From contig JAADEK010000053.1 of assembly GCA_013153455.1 (NCBI GenBank), positions 1 through 6,755 on the forward strand: a stretch of 6,755 nucleotides of DNA, read 5' to 3'. This DNA comes from Aquificota bacterium (GTDB lineage: Bacteria > Aquificota > Aquificia > Aquificales > Aquificaceae). Shown one piece after another: positions 1 to 5,343 of this stretch; within the stretch, counting starts at the first letter, position 1; every line of letters starts with the position of its first letter. Under the pieces are notes generated by a model that made no database searches, had not been told where the DNA came from, and worked only from the letters and a program-made list of their open reading frames with translations. Both the position numbers and the translations under genes were made by a program.

Positions 1-98
1 AGTTTGTTAAGTTTCTATAAGAGATTGAAACTTCCTTCAAGGGAGTTCTACTGGATTGCTACAACGCAATTTGTTAAGTTTCTATAAGAGTTTGAAAC
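1..98 (+). CRISPR. Trailer end of a CRISPR array (two repeats, one spacer)
   Basis: Two near-identical 30-nt repeats lie at 2-31 and 69-98, separated by a 37-nt unique spacer at 32-68. The copies differ at two positions: the first base (G in copy 1, A in copy 2) and repeat position 23 (A at 24, T at 91). The repeat begins GTTTGTTAAG and ends ATTGAAAC, the 3' end typical of unstructured type I-B/type III repeats, and it has no strong internal hairpin. The array is cut by the left window edge, so its length is unknown. The repeat ending in GAAAC on this strand suggests rightward transcription. The changes in the right-hand copy fit the usual decay of the leader-distal terminal repeat, so the leader should lie to the left. 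No cas gene is in the window, so the type is inferred from the repeat alone. A plain tandem duplication is possible, but the repeat and spacer lengths and the repeat end make CRISPR much more likely. Confidence 0.78.
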
Positions 99-133
99 AG
101 TTTGGAATTCCTAACCTTGTGCCTTTCAAGGGG

Positions 134-159
134 TCTTCAGTCTTTAAGTGCACTGAAGA
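134..159. other. 8-bp hairpin between the CRISPR array and the 85-aa gene
   Basis: TCTTCAGT (134-141) and ACTGAAGA (152-159) form a perfect 8-bp stem with a 10-nt loop. It lies 23-48 nt past the stop of the leftward 85-aa gene and about 40 nt past the last CRISPR repeat, so it could act as a weak transcription end point from either side. Neither strand has a U-tract next to it, so it is not called an intrinsic terminator. Confidence 0.3.
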
Positions 160-181
160 TGATGAATCTCACCCTAAAACT

Positions 182-439
182 CTACTCCTCTTCTTCTATT
201 TCATATTTCATCATGTAGTTTGGTATCCCCAATTCCTTCCACTTGTCTTTCGGAAACAGAAGCATAGCCTTGAGTATCAGGTAGGCGTTCTGTCCGTATT
301 CCTTGCCGAGCCTCTCCAAGTCCTCGTCCGCTATCCGGAGTATCATCAACGGCAAGAACCGCCTCGCGTCCTGCATGTCTTCCTTCGGAACGCTTTGAAG
401 GGCGGTAATTAATCGCGATAAATTTGTATTTTTGTCCAC
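182..439 (-). CDS. Unrecognised 85-aa acidic-tailed protein
   Basis: I do not recognise this protein and assign no function. It starts at a GTG codon (437-439) preceded by a strong ribosome site: the minus strand reads GAGGGGAGGG (456 down to 447), with its GGAGG core 8 nt before the start. The gene follows the hisB stop codon by only 28 nt on the same strand, so it is probably the last gene of that run. The predicted product looks mainly helical. It has an N-terminal polar helix with VPKEDM near residues 17-22, a hydrophobic FLPLMILRI segment at about 28-36, an amphipathic middle with AYLILKAMLLF at about 52-62, and an acidic tail, EIEEEE. There is no signal peptide, cysteine cluster or obvious catalytic motif, and the hydrophobic stretches are too short for membrane spans. 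The ribosome site and operon position support a real gene. Its closeness to the CRISPR array is suggestive only. Confidence 0.65.
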   Translation of the reverse strand: MDKNTNLSRLITALQSVPKEDMQDARRFLPLMILRIADEDLERLGKEYGQNAYLILKAMLLFPKDKWKELGIPNYMMKYEIEEEE

Positions 440-446
440 GGACTAA

Positions 447-456
447 CCCTCCCCTC
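447..456 (-). promoter_or_regulatory. Ribosome binding site fixing the GTG start of the 85-aa gene
   Basis: The minus strand reads GAGGGGAGGG here, containing a full GGAGG core 8 nt upstream of GTG 437-439. There is no ATG at this end of the reading frame, so this site is the main reason for choosing the GTG. It is also the only strong Shine-Dalgarno among the four genes after the terminator. Confidence 0.6.
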
Positions 457-467
457 TATAAATATAT

Positions 468-1046
468 TCACACAACCCCCTTAGTTGAAGGGATACCTCT
501 TCCCTCAATCCTTACCGCGTCTTTGAGCGATATCGCGAAAGCTTTAAAACACGCCTCAGCTATGTGGTGCAGAATCCTGCCGTCAATCACCCTTATGTGG
601 AGCGTGCTTTTACTCTCAAGAGCAAAGCCCTTAAAGAACTCCCATATCAGCTCAAAGTCAAACTCCGTAATCTTTCCCCTCAGGTCTTTGTCCTCGTAAT
701 AAAAAAGGGGTCTACCGGATAGGTCAACCGCGCAAAGAGCAAGCGCTTCATCCATCGGGACTATAGCGTGCCCGAAGCGCCTTATACCCCTCTTATCACC
801 CAAAGCCTTTAAAAAAGCACTCCCGAGGACTATACCGCAGTCTTCAACCGTATGGTGATGCGAGACGTGAACGTCTCCCTCCGCCTCAACCTCAAGGTCA
901 AAACCCCCGTGTCTCGCGAATGTCTCAAGCATGTGCGTAAGAAACCCGACGGGAGTCTTTACGTCATACCTCCCCTCACCGTCAAGGTTTATGTAAACCG
1001 TAATCCTCGTTTCCCTCGTCTCTCTTGATACCCTCGCTTCCCTCAT
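468..1046 (-). CDS. hisB: Imidazoleglycerol-phosphate dehydratase (HisB, monofunctional)
   Basis: This enzyme removes water from D-erythro-imidazole-glycerol phosphate to give imidazole-acetol phosphate, the sixth step of histidine synthesis, in the cytoplasm. At 192 aa it is a complete monofunctional family member without the E. coli phosphatase half. Both copies of the duplicated metal-binding half are visible: FLTHML (H38) with H46, then HHTVED (H64, H65, E68) in the first half; PMDEAL (97-102), SGRP (110-113) and HHIAE (H160, H161, E164) in the second; and PSTKG near the C-terminus. The His and Glu residues that bind the two manganese ions in this family are present. Some neighbouring family-typical residues differ: FLTHML for the usual FLDHML, SH for the usual Asp-containing pair before HHTVED, and Ile158 where Asn is usual before HH. 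The ATG start gives the family-typical N-terminus ([10 protein letters not shown]). It lies 9 nt after the stop of the CBS gene with no clear Shine-Dalgarno, which suggests translational coupling. Confidence 0.95.
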   Translation of the reverse strand: MREARVSRETRETRITVYINLDGEGRYDVKTPVGFLTHMLETFARHGGFDLEVEAEGDVHVSHHHTVEDCGIVLGSAFLKALGDKRGIRRFGHAIVPMDEALALCAVDLSGRPLFYYEDKDLRGKITEFDFELIWEFFKGFALESKSTLHIRVIDGRILHHIAEACFKAFAISLKDAVRIEGRGIPSTKGVV

Positions 1047-1055
1047 ACGGATACT

Positions 1056-2342
1056 TTAACCCAAGTTCGTAGCGGACATACTCTCCTTTATGAGCCTGTG
1101 AATCTCCCTGAAGTTTATATCACCCGCGAGTATATAAACCTTCCCGTTGTATTCAAAACGCTTCGCGACGGTTATACAAAAATCGTCCGTAGCACGAGAG
1201 AGGTAAATGTCCGATATATACTCACCCTTCTCAAGCGTCTCACGGAAATACGCCCTATCACTCCTGTCCGTTCCTTTTTTACCCTGAGCTATAAAGTAAT
1301 CAACGTTCGGGTTCACAACGTTGTTAGAAATCTGCAAACCGCTTGAGCTTATGATGTAAAACAGCTCAAAGTAAGGGTATTTCTTAAACATATCGTATAA
1401 AACAAACTCCCATATATCCTGAGGAGAGCTAACCACCTCCTCAACAATCTTTGAAAAATCCCTGAGTATCCTTTCCTTTATATTCTTCAGTAGCTTTCTC
1501 TTCCTCGGGTCGTAGAGGATTAACTTAGGTTGAAGACCGTGGACGACGAATATATAACCCTGAATCTTTTTCGCCCTCTCCCTCAACTCCTTTATCTTCT
1601 TAAAGAGCTGTTCTTGGGACTCAATAAACTTCAAATTCACGCTCATACCGTAAAGAGAAACGTCCGGAAAATCCCCGAAAAGCAGGGAGTATTCCTTAAA
1701 AAACTCCTCAAAAAGCTCCTTTACACTTTCCTTCTCCGGCGGTTTCCTTGAGAGAACCCAAACCTCCTCGCTCTCCTCAACCTCCTCAATATCACCCCCG
1801 AAAACCTCCTGAACATCCTCCCTCAGTATCTTCAAAAGCCCCTTCGTCTTCTCATACCCGAACCTCTCCCGAAAACCCTTCAAATTCTTTATCCCGAAAA
1901 CGTATAGAAAAACCTCCTTACCCAAGGACTCCCTAATCTGCTGAACGAGCGGAATCACGTATTCCCTGTATTTCGTTATGTAATGAAGCAAAACGTCGTA
2001 TGTAATCAAGCCGACGTATTTACCCCTCCTGTCCGTGACGATTATCGGCTCCCTTATCACAGGAAGAAGCTCTATGATACCTATAAGACCCTCCCTCTCA
2101 AGGTTAAAGTCCCTTATCTTCACCGCTATACGATTAAGCTCCCCCGCGGTCAAGTCCTCGCGCGAAATCCTCTCAACATCACTCCGAAAAACAACACCTA
2201 TCGGCTTTCCCCCCTTCAGAACCGTCAAATACTCGTAAATCTTAAGCTCGGAAAAAACGTGCTTCAGCTCCCCCACGCTCATATCGTAAGAAACCGTAGG
2301 AACGCTTATACAAATCTCACCGAGCTCAAAAAACCTCTTCAT
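1056..2342 (-). CDS. CBS-pair / degenerate GGDEF / Cache-like cytoplasmic sensor protein
   Basis: A 428-aa soluble protein with no signal peptide or membrane span. Residues about 10-125 resemble a tandem CBS (Bateman) module: KGGKPIGVVFRSD (43-55) and EPIIVTDRRGKYVGLITYD (98-116) are typical CBS strand-turn-helix segments that often bind adenine nucleotides. Residues about 143-268 have the layout of a GGDEF domain (GIKNLKGFRERFGYEKTKGLLKI, given here only as positions 150-172 in outline), but the GG(D/E)EF active site is replaced by ESEEVWVLS (190-198), so cyclic-di-GMP synthesis is not expected. Residues about 310-420 look like a PDC/Cache-type ligand domain, with DRSDRAYF (359-366), YISDIYLS (375-382), an ITVAKRF strand and AGDINF (406-411), similar to domains placed after EAL or GGDEF modules in cytoplasmic signalling proteins. 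I infer a nucleotide- or ligand-responsive regulator with no visible output enzyme. The ATG lies inside the end of yraN (17-nt overlap), so translation is probably coupled. Domain limits are by eye. Confidence 0.75.
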   Translation of the reverse strand: MKRFFELGEICISVPTVSYDMSVGELKHVFSELKIYEYLTVLKGGKPIGVVFRSDVERISREDLTAGELNRIAVKIRDFNLEREGLIGIIELLPVIREPIIVTDRRGKYVGLITYDVLLHYITKYREYVIPLVQQIRESLGKEVFLYVFGIKNLKGFRERFGYEKTKGLLKILREDVQEVFGGDIEEVEESEEVWVLSRKPPEKESVKELFEEFFKEYSLLFGDFPDVSLYGMSVNLKFIESQEQLFKKIKELRERAKKIQGYIFVVHGLQPKLILYDPRKRKLLKNIKERILRDFSKIVEEVVSSPQDIWEFVLYDMFKKYPYFELFYIISSSGLQISNNVVNPNVDYFIAQGKKGTDRSDRAYFRETLEKGEYISDIYLSRATDDFCITVAKRFEYNGKVYILAGDINFREIHRLIKESMSATNLG

Positions 2343-2652
2343 AACCGAGCCCTAAGTTTTTATAATGGTAAATCCTCCCCCTGTATACAACCACGAGCTC
2401 AACAGAAAACCCCGCATCCCCCAAAAGCTCAAACGCGCTCCTGAGGATACGAAGAAGCTTTCCCTCCGTGAGCCTCTCCGCGGGAAAGAAACTCTCCCCG
2501 CCCTTTACCTCAACGACAACAAACTTCCCTTTCCTTTTCGCAAGGATATCAATCTCACCGAAGCGAGTCCTTAAGTTCCTTCCGAGGATTTCGTAACCCT
2601 TTCCCTTCAGATAATCAACCGCTATATCTTCGTAAACCTTTCCTTTTTTCAT
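2326..2652 (-). CDS. yraN: UPF0102 / YraN family protein (putative PD-(D/E)XK nuclease fold)
   Basis: A 108-aa protein of the YraN (UPF0102) family, which adopts a restriction-endonuclease-like fold and whose cellular role is poorly known. Visible family features, in order: a helix with conserved Glu9 (GKVYEDIAVDYL), Gly-Tyr before a short strand and GRNLRTRFGEID with the GEID motif at 32-35 (Asp35), VVEVK at 46-50 (Glu48, Lys50), and a late TEGKLLRI helix with Lys65. Asp35, Glu48 and Lys50 match the PD-(D/E)XK catalytic set. Length is at the short end of the family range. The ATG is the first in frame. It directly follows the T-rich tail of the upstream terminator and has no Shine-Dalgarno. 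The 3' end overlaps the CBS gene by 17 nt. Nuclease activity is inferred from motifs only. Confidence 0.88.
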   Translation of the reverse strand: MKKGKVYEDIAVDYLKGKGYEILGRNLRTRFGEIDILAKRKGKFVVVEVKGGESFFPAERLTEGKLLRILRSAFELLGDAGFSVELVVVYRGRIYHYKNLGLGYEEVF

Positions 2653-2685
2653 AAAAGGAAAAAGACGCCCCGCTTCGCGGGGCGT
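2653..2685 (-). terminator. Intrinsic terminator after petC, abutting the yraN start codon
   Basis: Read on the minus strand, ACGCCCCGC - GAA - GCGGGGCGT is a perfect 9-bp stem with a 3-nt loop (2685 down to 2665). It is followed by CTTTTTCCTTTT (2664 down to 2653), a split T-tract. It begins 7 nt past the petC stop codon, so it should end the bc1 operon transcript. The last T is immediately followed by the ATG of yraN. Transcripts of yraN and the genes after it must either read through or begin close by. Confidence 0.88.
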
Positions 2686-2692
2686 GATTTGA

Positions 2693-3415
2693 TTAATGAT
2701 AACCGAGTCTCTTGAGGAGGTTCTCCCTGTATTTCCAGAGGAGAAGTCCCGCGACGATGAAGTATACGATGATGAGGATACCCATGATGTTCCTCTTCAT
2801 CTGTTCCTTGGGAGGAGGAGTGTTTACGGACTTCATGTATGCAACGATTTTTGCGACCTTTTCCTTGGCTTGGGGGTCAGCTTGCGGGTTAAACATGGGA
2901 GGCATTGACGTGCCGGGGAGAACCTTACCCGGGTAGAGGATGAACTGGTAAAGGTAACCCTCACCGCGTGCGAGGTAGAGCGTGGAGACGTCGGGAGGAA
3001 CCTGACCGAGAGAAGCCTTAAGCTGTTGGAGCTCGTCGTGAGCGAAAGCTTCGTAAACGTCCTTGGGAACGAAGAACCTGTCCTTGTAGAGTATCCCGTG
3101 CCTGTAGACGGGTCTTCCCGCGCTCTTTTCAATCTTCTTCCACTTGGGGTTAGTCTGGATGCTCATGAGGTATATCCCGTCGTATCTCAGGGAGTGGCAA
3201 GAGCTACAGAAGTTTATAAACAGCTCCCTTCCTTCCTCCGCTATCGTCTTCCCGCTTTCGGTCTTCTTCCACGGGTTTGCTATTATCTGCTTTACCTCTT
3301 CGTCAACCTCGTAGTGCTCAACGTGCTTAAAGGGGTTGTAAAACCAAAGGAGGAAGAAAAAGACGAGCGTAGAACCGCCGATGATTATCGTCTTTATTAT
3401 GCCCCAAGCGTTCAT
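2693..3415 (-). CDS. petC: Cytochrome c1, haem c subunit of the bc1 complex
   Basis: This is the membrane-anchored c-type cytochrome that takes electrons from the Rieske centre and passes them to a periplasmic cytochrome c. It is 240 aa and mono-haem: CSSCH at 70-74 is the only CXXCH. PPDVSTLYLAR (140-150) matches the PPDLS...R motif of c1. GTSMPPMF (168-175) holds the likely axial methionine, Met171, with Met174 the alternative. There are two hydrophobic anchors: residues about 8-26, with no obvious signal-peptidase site and so probably kept as a signal anchor, and about 209-227 near the C-terminus, the usual c1 tail anchor. Most c1 proteins keep only the latter. The start codon is part of an ATGA overlap with the petB stop, and its GGGAGGTGA ribosome site lies inside the last petB codons (Gly-Gly-Glu), so translation is tightly coupled. 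A terminator follows 7 nt after the stop. Confidence 0.95.
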   Translation of the reverse strand: MNAWGIIKTIIIGGSTLVFFFLLWFYNPFKHVEHYEVDEEVKQIIANPWKKTESGKTIAEEGRELFINFCSSCHSLRYDGIYLMSIQTNPKWKKIEKSAGRPVYRHGILYKDRFFVPKDVYEAFAHDELQQLKASLGQVPPDVSTLYLARGEGYLYQFILYPGKVLPGTSMPPMFNPQADPQAKEKVAKIVAYMKSVNTPPPKEQMKRNIMGILIIVYFIVAGLLLWKYRENLLKRLGYH

Positions 3416-4644
3416 TGTTGTTCACCTCCCTTTGCTTTATACCAACCGTATTCAATGAACGAGATGATGGGCAACGAGAGGAAGAATCCAAAGACGAGCG
3501 TAGCAAATATAAGACCGAGCTTAGCGTTCATGGGGGTAGGGGGCATGCTACCGAGTATCGTCAGAGCCATGGACGAGAACATGAACACGAGGAAGGCTAT
3601 GAAGAATAGGGGTCTTCTCCTCGCGCTCTTGAGGGGAGACCAATCAAGGAACGGAAGCAGTAGCAGGAGTATGAGAAGGGCGTTAAACGCTACAAAGCCC
3701 CAGAACTTTGAAGGTATAGACCTGAAGACTTCGTAAAACGCGAGCAGATACCACTCGGGAGCTATGTGAGGAGGCGTCTTTAGGGGGTTTGCGGGTTCAA
3801 AGTTGTCGGGCGGGAGGAAGTGACTTATGTGGAAGAAGACGAAGAAGAAGAATACCGCGAGATACCACATTACGTATGCGCCTTCCTTGAGGGTCATGTA
3901 GGGGTGGAAGGGAACGAACTTATCGGGGTGCTTCTTCTTGTCATACTCTATACCGTCGGGGTTGGAAATACCTGCCGCCCTCACGAGGTATAGGTGTATA
4001 CCCACGAGCGCGAGAAGTATAAGCGGGTATATAAGAACGTGCGAACCGAAGACCCTTCCGAGGGTGATGTCCGTAATGACGTATCCGCCCTTCATCCATA
4101 GGACTATCGTCTCCGCTATAGCCTTGAAGAAGTCCCTGAAGATGGGAGCGTCCGCGAGAGAACCCGGTATCTCCGTCGTGACTATAAAGCCCCAATAAGA
4201 GAGCTGACCCCAGGGAAGTAGGTATCCCGAAAGGGCGGTGAGTATCAGAACGAAGTATATGAGCCAACCGACTATCCAAACGAGCTCCCTCGGCTTTTTG
4301 TATGCGTTGTAATAGATTCCCGTGAACATGTGAAGGTAAACGATAGCCATGAAGAAGTTAGCGCCCGTTGCGTGTATGTGCCTAAAGAGCCAACCGAAGG
4401 GTATCTCACCCATTATCGTGTATGTCGCACTGTCAAACGCGTCCGCTATAGACGGCTTGTAGTAAAGCAGGAGAACCATTCCCGAAACTATCTGTATGGC
4501 GAACGTAACCAGCGCGAGAACACCGAAAACGTAAGGAAATGTCAGGTTTTTCGGAACCTTATACTCAACGAGGAGTGACCTGTAGATTTCCCTTATGTGC
4601 GCCCTCTCGTCAACCCAGTCAATTATCTTCTCTATCAAGCCCAT
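3412..4644 (-). CDS. petB: Cytochrome b of the bc1 complex (full length, eight-helix)
   Basis: The integral membrane quinol-oxidising subunit, carrying haems bL and bH, at 410 aa. It combines in one chain what b6f complexes split into b6 and subunit IV. The N-terminal WVDERAHI (10-17) is the usual amphipathic region. Haem ligands are His91 and His105 (14 apart) on helix B, and His202 and His217 (15 apart) on helix D. SGYLLPWGQ (139-147) is the Qo-side helix C end and PEWY (296-299) is the Qo-site signature. Hydrophobic segments fit eight spans at about 37-62, 92-112, 124-144, 198-222, 255-272, 315-333, 345-365 and 376-397. The 15-residue gap between the second His pair, the proline five residues after His202 and GISNP after the helix resemble cytochrome b6 more than mitochondrial cytochrome b. 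The ATG has a strong AAGGAGGTGGG ribosome site that overlaps the petA stop (13-nt gap). Confidence 0.97.
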   Translation of the reverse strand: MGLIEKIIDWVDERAHIREIYRSLLVEYKVPKNLTFPYVFGVLALVTFAIQIVSGMVLLLYYKPSIADAFDSATYTIMGEIPFGWLFRHIHATGANFFMAIVYLHMFTGIYYNAYKKPRELVWIVGWLIYFVLILTALSGYLLPWGQLSYWGFIVTTEIPGSLADAPIFRDFFKAIAETIVLWMKGGYVITDITLGRVFGSHVLIYPLILLALVGIHLYLVRAAGISNPDGIEYDKKKHPDKFVPFHPYMTLKEGAYVMWYLAVFFFFVFFHISHFLPPDNFEPANPLKTPPHIAPEWYLLAFYEVFRSIPSKFWGFVAFNALLILLLLLPFLDWSPLKSARRRPLFFIAFLVFMFSSMALTILGSMPPTPMNAKLGLIFATLVFGFFLSLPIISFIEYGWYKAKGGEQQ

Positions 4645-4657
4645 CTATCCCACCTCC

Positions 4658-5206
4658 TTATATGAGTTCCTTGATGAAGCCCTCAACGCCGACGATAAGC
4701 TTGTTGCCCTCAAGCTTTTGGGGAGGTATGAAAAGGGGTCTCGGGGGTGGTCCCGCTATGACGTCACCGTAAGGGGTGTAGTATCCACCGTGACAGGGGC
4801 AGTGGAAGGTGGGCTTTCCTCCCGACGCCTGCTCACCTTGCGGTTTCCACAGCGGTATGCATCCCAAGTGCGTGCACACGCCCACGAGAGCGAAAACGTT
4901 GTGTCCCTTCAGAATCTCGTAGTTCGTCGTTCCCTTTGAGTTGACCGCTCCGGGCTTTAGCTTGTAGTCGTCCGCCTTGAAGTCTTCGGGTAGCTTGATT
5001 ACGAAGAGGGTTTTACCCTTCCAAGAGGTAACCCTCACCTGAAGGGGCTGGAGCTGTGATACGTCAATCTCCGTCTTTGCTCCGAGCGCGGCAATCTCGG
5101 AAGGCTCAAGCATAGCCCTCACGAAGGCGTAAAGCGCGCCGAGTCCTCCTACCGCGCCCAGAACACCCAAACCGATACTTATGAAGTCCCTTCTTGAGGC
5201 TTCCAT
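4658..5206 (-). CDS. petA: Rieske iron-sulfur subunit of the bc1 complex
   Basis: This subunit carries the [2Fe-2S] cluster that takes one electron from quinol at the Qo site and delivers it to cytochrome c1. It is 182 aa. SRRDFISIG (4-12) is a twin-arginine motif followed by a hydrophobic span (about 10-32), so it is probably exported folded by Tat and kept as an uncleaved anchor. A hinge region follows, then the soluble domain. Cluster box 1 is CTHLGC (Cys111, His113, Cys116) and box 2 is CPCHG (Cys136, Cys138, His139). Cys111/His113/Cys136/His139 bind the cluster and Cys116-Cys138 form the family disulfide. Box 2 reads CPCHGGYY instead of the CPCHGS(H/x)Y of ubiquinol enzymes: the Ser is Gly141, while the Tyr is kept (Tyr143). 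AGPPPRPL (151-158) is the Pro loop. It is the first gene of the operon, with a strong GGAGGTGA ribosome site (5218 down to 5211) before the ATG. Confidence 0.97.
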   Translation of the reverse strand: MEASRRDFISIGLGVLGAVGGLGALYAFVRAMLEPSEIAALGAKTEIDVSQLQPLQVRVTSWKGKTLFVIKLPEDFKADDYKLKPGAVNSKGTTNYEILKGHNVFALVGVCTHLGCIPLWKPQGEQASGGKPTFHCPCHGGYYTPYGDVIAGPPPRPLFIPPQKLEGNKLIVGVEGFIKELI

Positions 5207-5290
5207 CCTGTCACCTCCCTACGAAATAACCACTGATTTATTTTACAACGTAAAAGTCCGAAATTTTATAAAGAAATTCTTATAGCCTTA

Positions 5291-5307
5291 TAGGTAAGGT
5301 TTACCTA
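5291..5307. repeat. Perfect palindrome TAGGTAA-GGT-TTACCTA (operator-like)
   Basis: A perfect 7-bp inverted repeat with a 3-bp centre, about 37-53 nt upstream of the restriction-modification start codon. Its right arm overlaps the candidate -35 box (TTTACC, 5300-5305). As DNA it has the size of a dimeric-repressor site. As RNA it would be a tight but A/U-rich hairpin, unlikely to be stable at high temperature, so a DNA operator is the better reading. The binding protein is unknown. Confidence 0.5.
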
Positions 5308-5328
5308 ATACCTTGACAGGCTTATAGA
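5300..5328 (+). promoter_or_regulatory. Candidate promoter of the restriction-modification gene
   Basis: TTTACC (5300-5305) and TATAGA (5323-5328) are separated by exactly 17 bp, each matching 4 of 6 bases of the sigma-70 consensus. A transcript starting about 7 nt on would have a leader of fewer than 10 nt, which fits the lack of a Shine-Dalgarno at the ATG. A consensus-perfect TTGACA also occurs at 5313-5318, but 17 bp downstream of it is TTTCTC, a poor -10. Weak evidence overall. Confidence 0.3.
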
Positions 5329-5340
5329 AATAAAATTTCT
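5326..5340. repeat. Perfect palindrome AGAAAT-AAA-ATTTCT just before the ATG
   Basis: A perfect 6-bp inverted repeat with a 3-bp centre, ending 3 nt before the start codon at 5344. It occupies the place where a Shine-Dalgarno would be and would overlap the transcription start predicted from the candidate promoter. Its centre is 34 bp from that of the other palindrome, about three helical turns. A short A/T palindrome can arise by chance in DNA of this composition. Confidence 0.4.
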
Positions 5341-5343
5341 CAA

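Larger units (their letters stand above)
5207..5343. promoter_or_regulatory. Divergent control region between petA and the restriction-modification gene
   Basis: 137 non-coding, A+T-rich bases between two divergent genes, so it should hold promoters for both. On the petA (minus) side, TATAAA (5270 down to 5265) and TAAAAT (5245 down to 5240) are possible -10 boxes, but neither has a convincing -35 at the right distance. The petA Shine-Dalgarno occupies 5211-5218. The plus-side promoter candidate and the two palindromes are listed separately. Confidence 0.5.

Noticed and set aside
100..115. Imperfect palindrome around GGAATTCC just after the last CRISPR repeat
   Set aside because: A self-complementary 8-mer with three more pairs and one mismatch can easily occur by chance, and it has no repeat elsewhere in the window.
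121..138. CCTTTCAAGGGG resembling CCTTCAAGGG of the spacer at 34-43
   Set aside because: The match is about 10 bases, low in complexity and partly self-complementary. It is too short to argue for a duplicated spacer.
56..412. A 118-codon open frame on the plus strand starting inside the CRISPR array
   Set aside because: It runs through the spacer, the second repeat and the non-coding gap, then antisense to the 85-aa gene. It has no ribosome site and no recognisable composition or motif.
1748..1936. Proline-rich plus-strand open frame
   Set aside because: The Pro-rich sequence is only the complement of Glu/Lys/Leu-rich codons in the CBS/GGDEF/Cache gene.
3026..3736. A 236-codon plus-strand open frame opposite petC and petB
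   Set aside because: It is a shadow of two certain genes on the other strand. The peptide has no family features.
5313..5318. Perfect TTGACA as the -35 box of the restriction-modification gene
   Set aside because: At 16-18 bp downstream there is no acceptable -10 box. The TAAAAT that is present is only 12 bp away.
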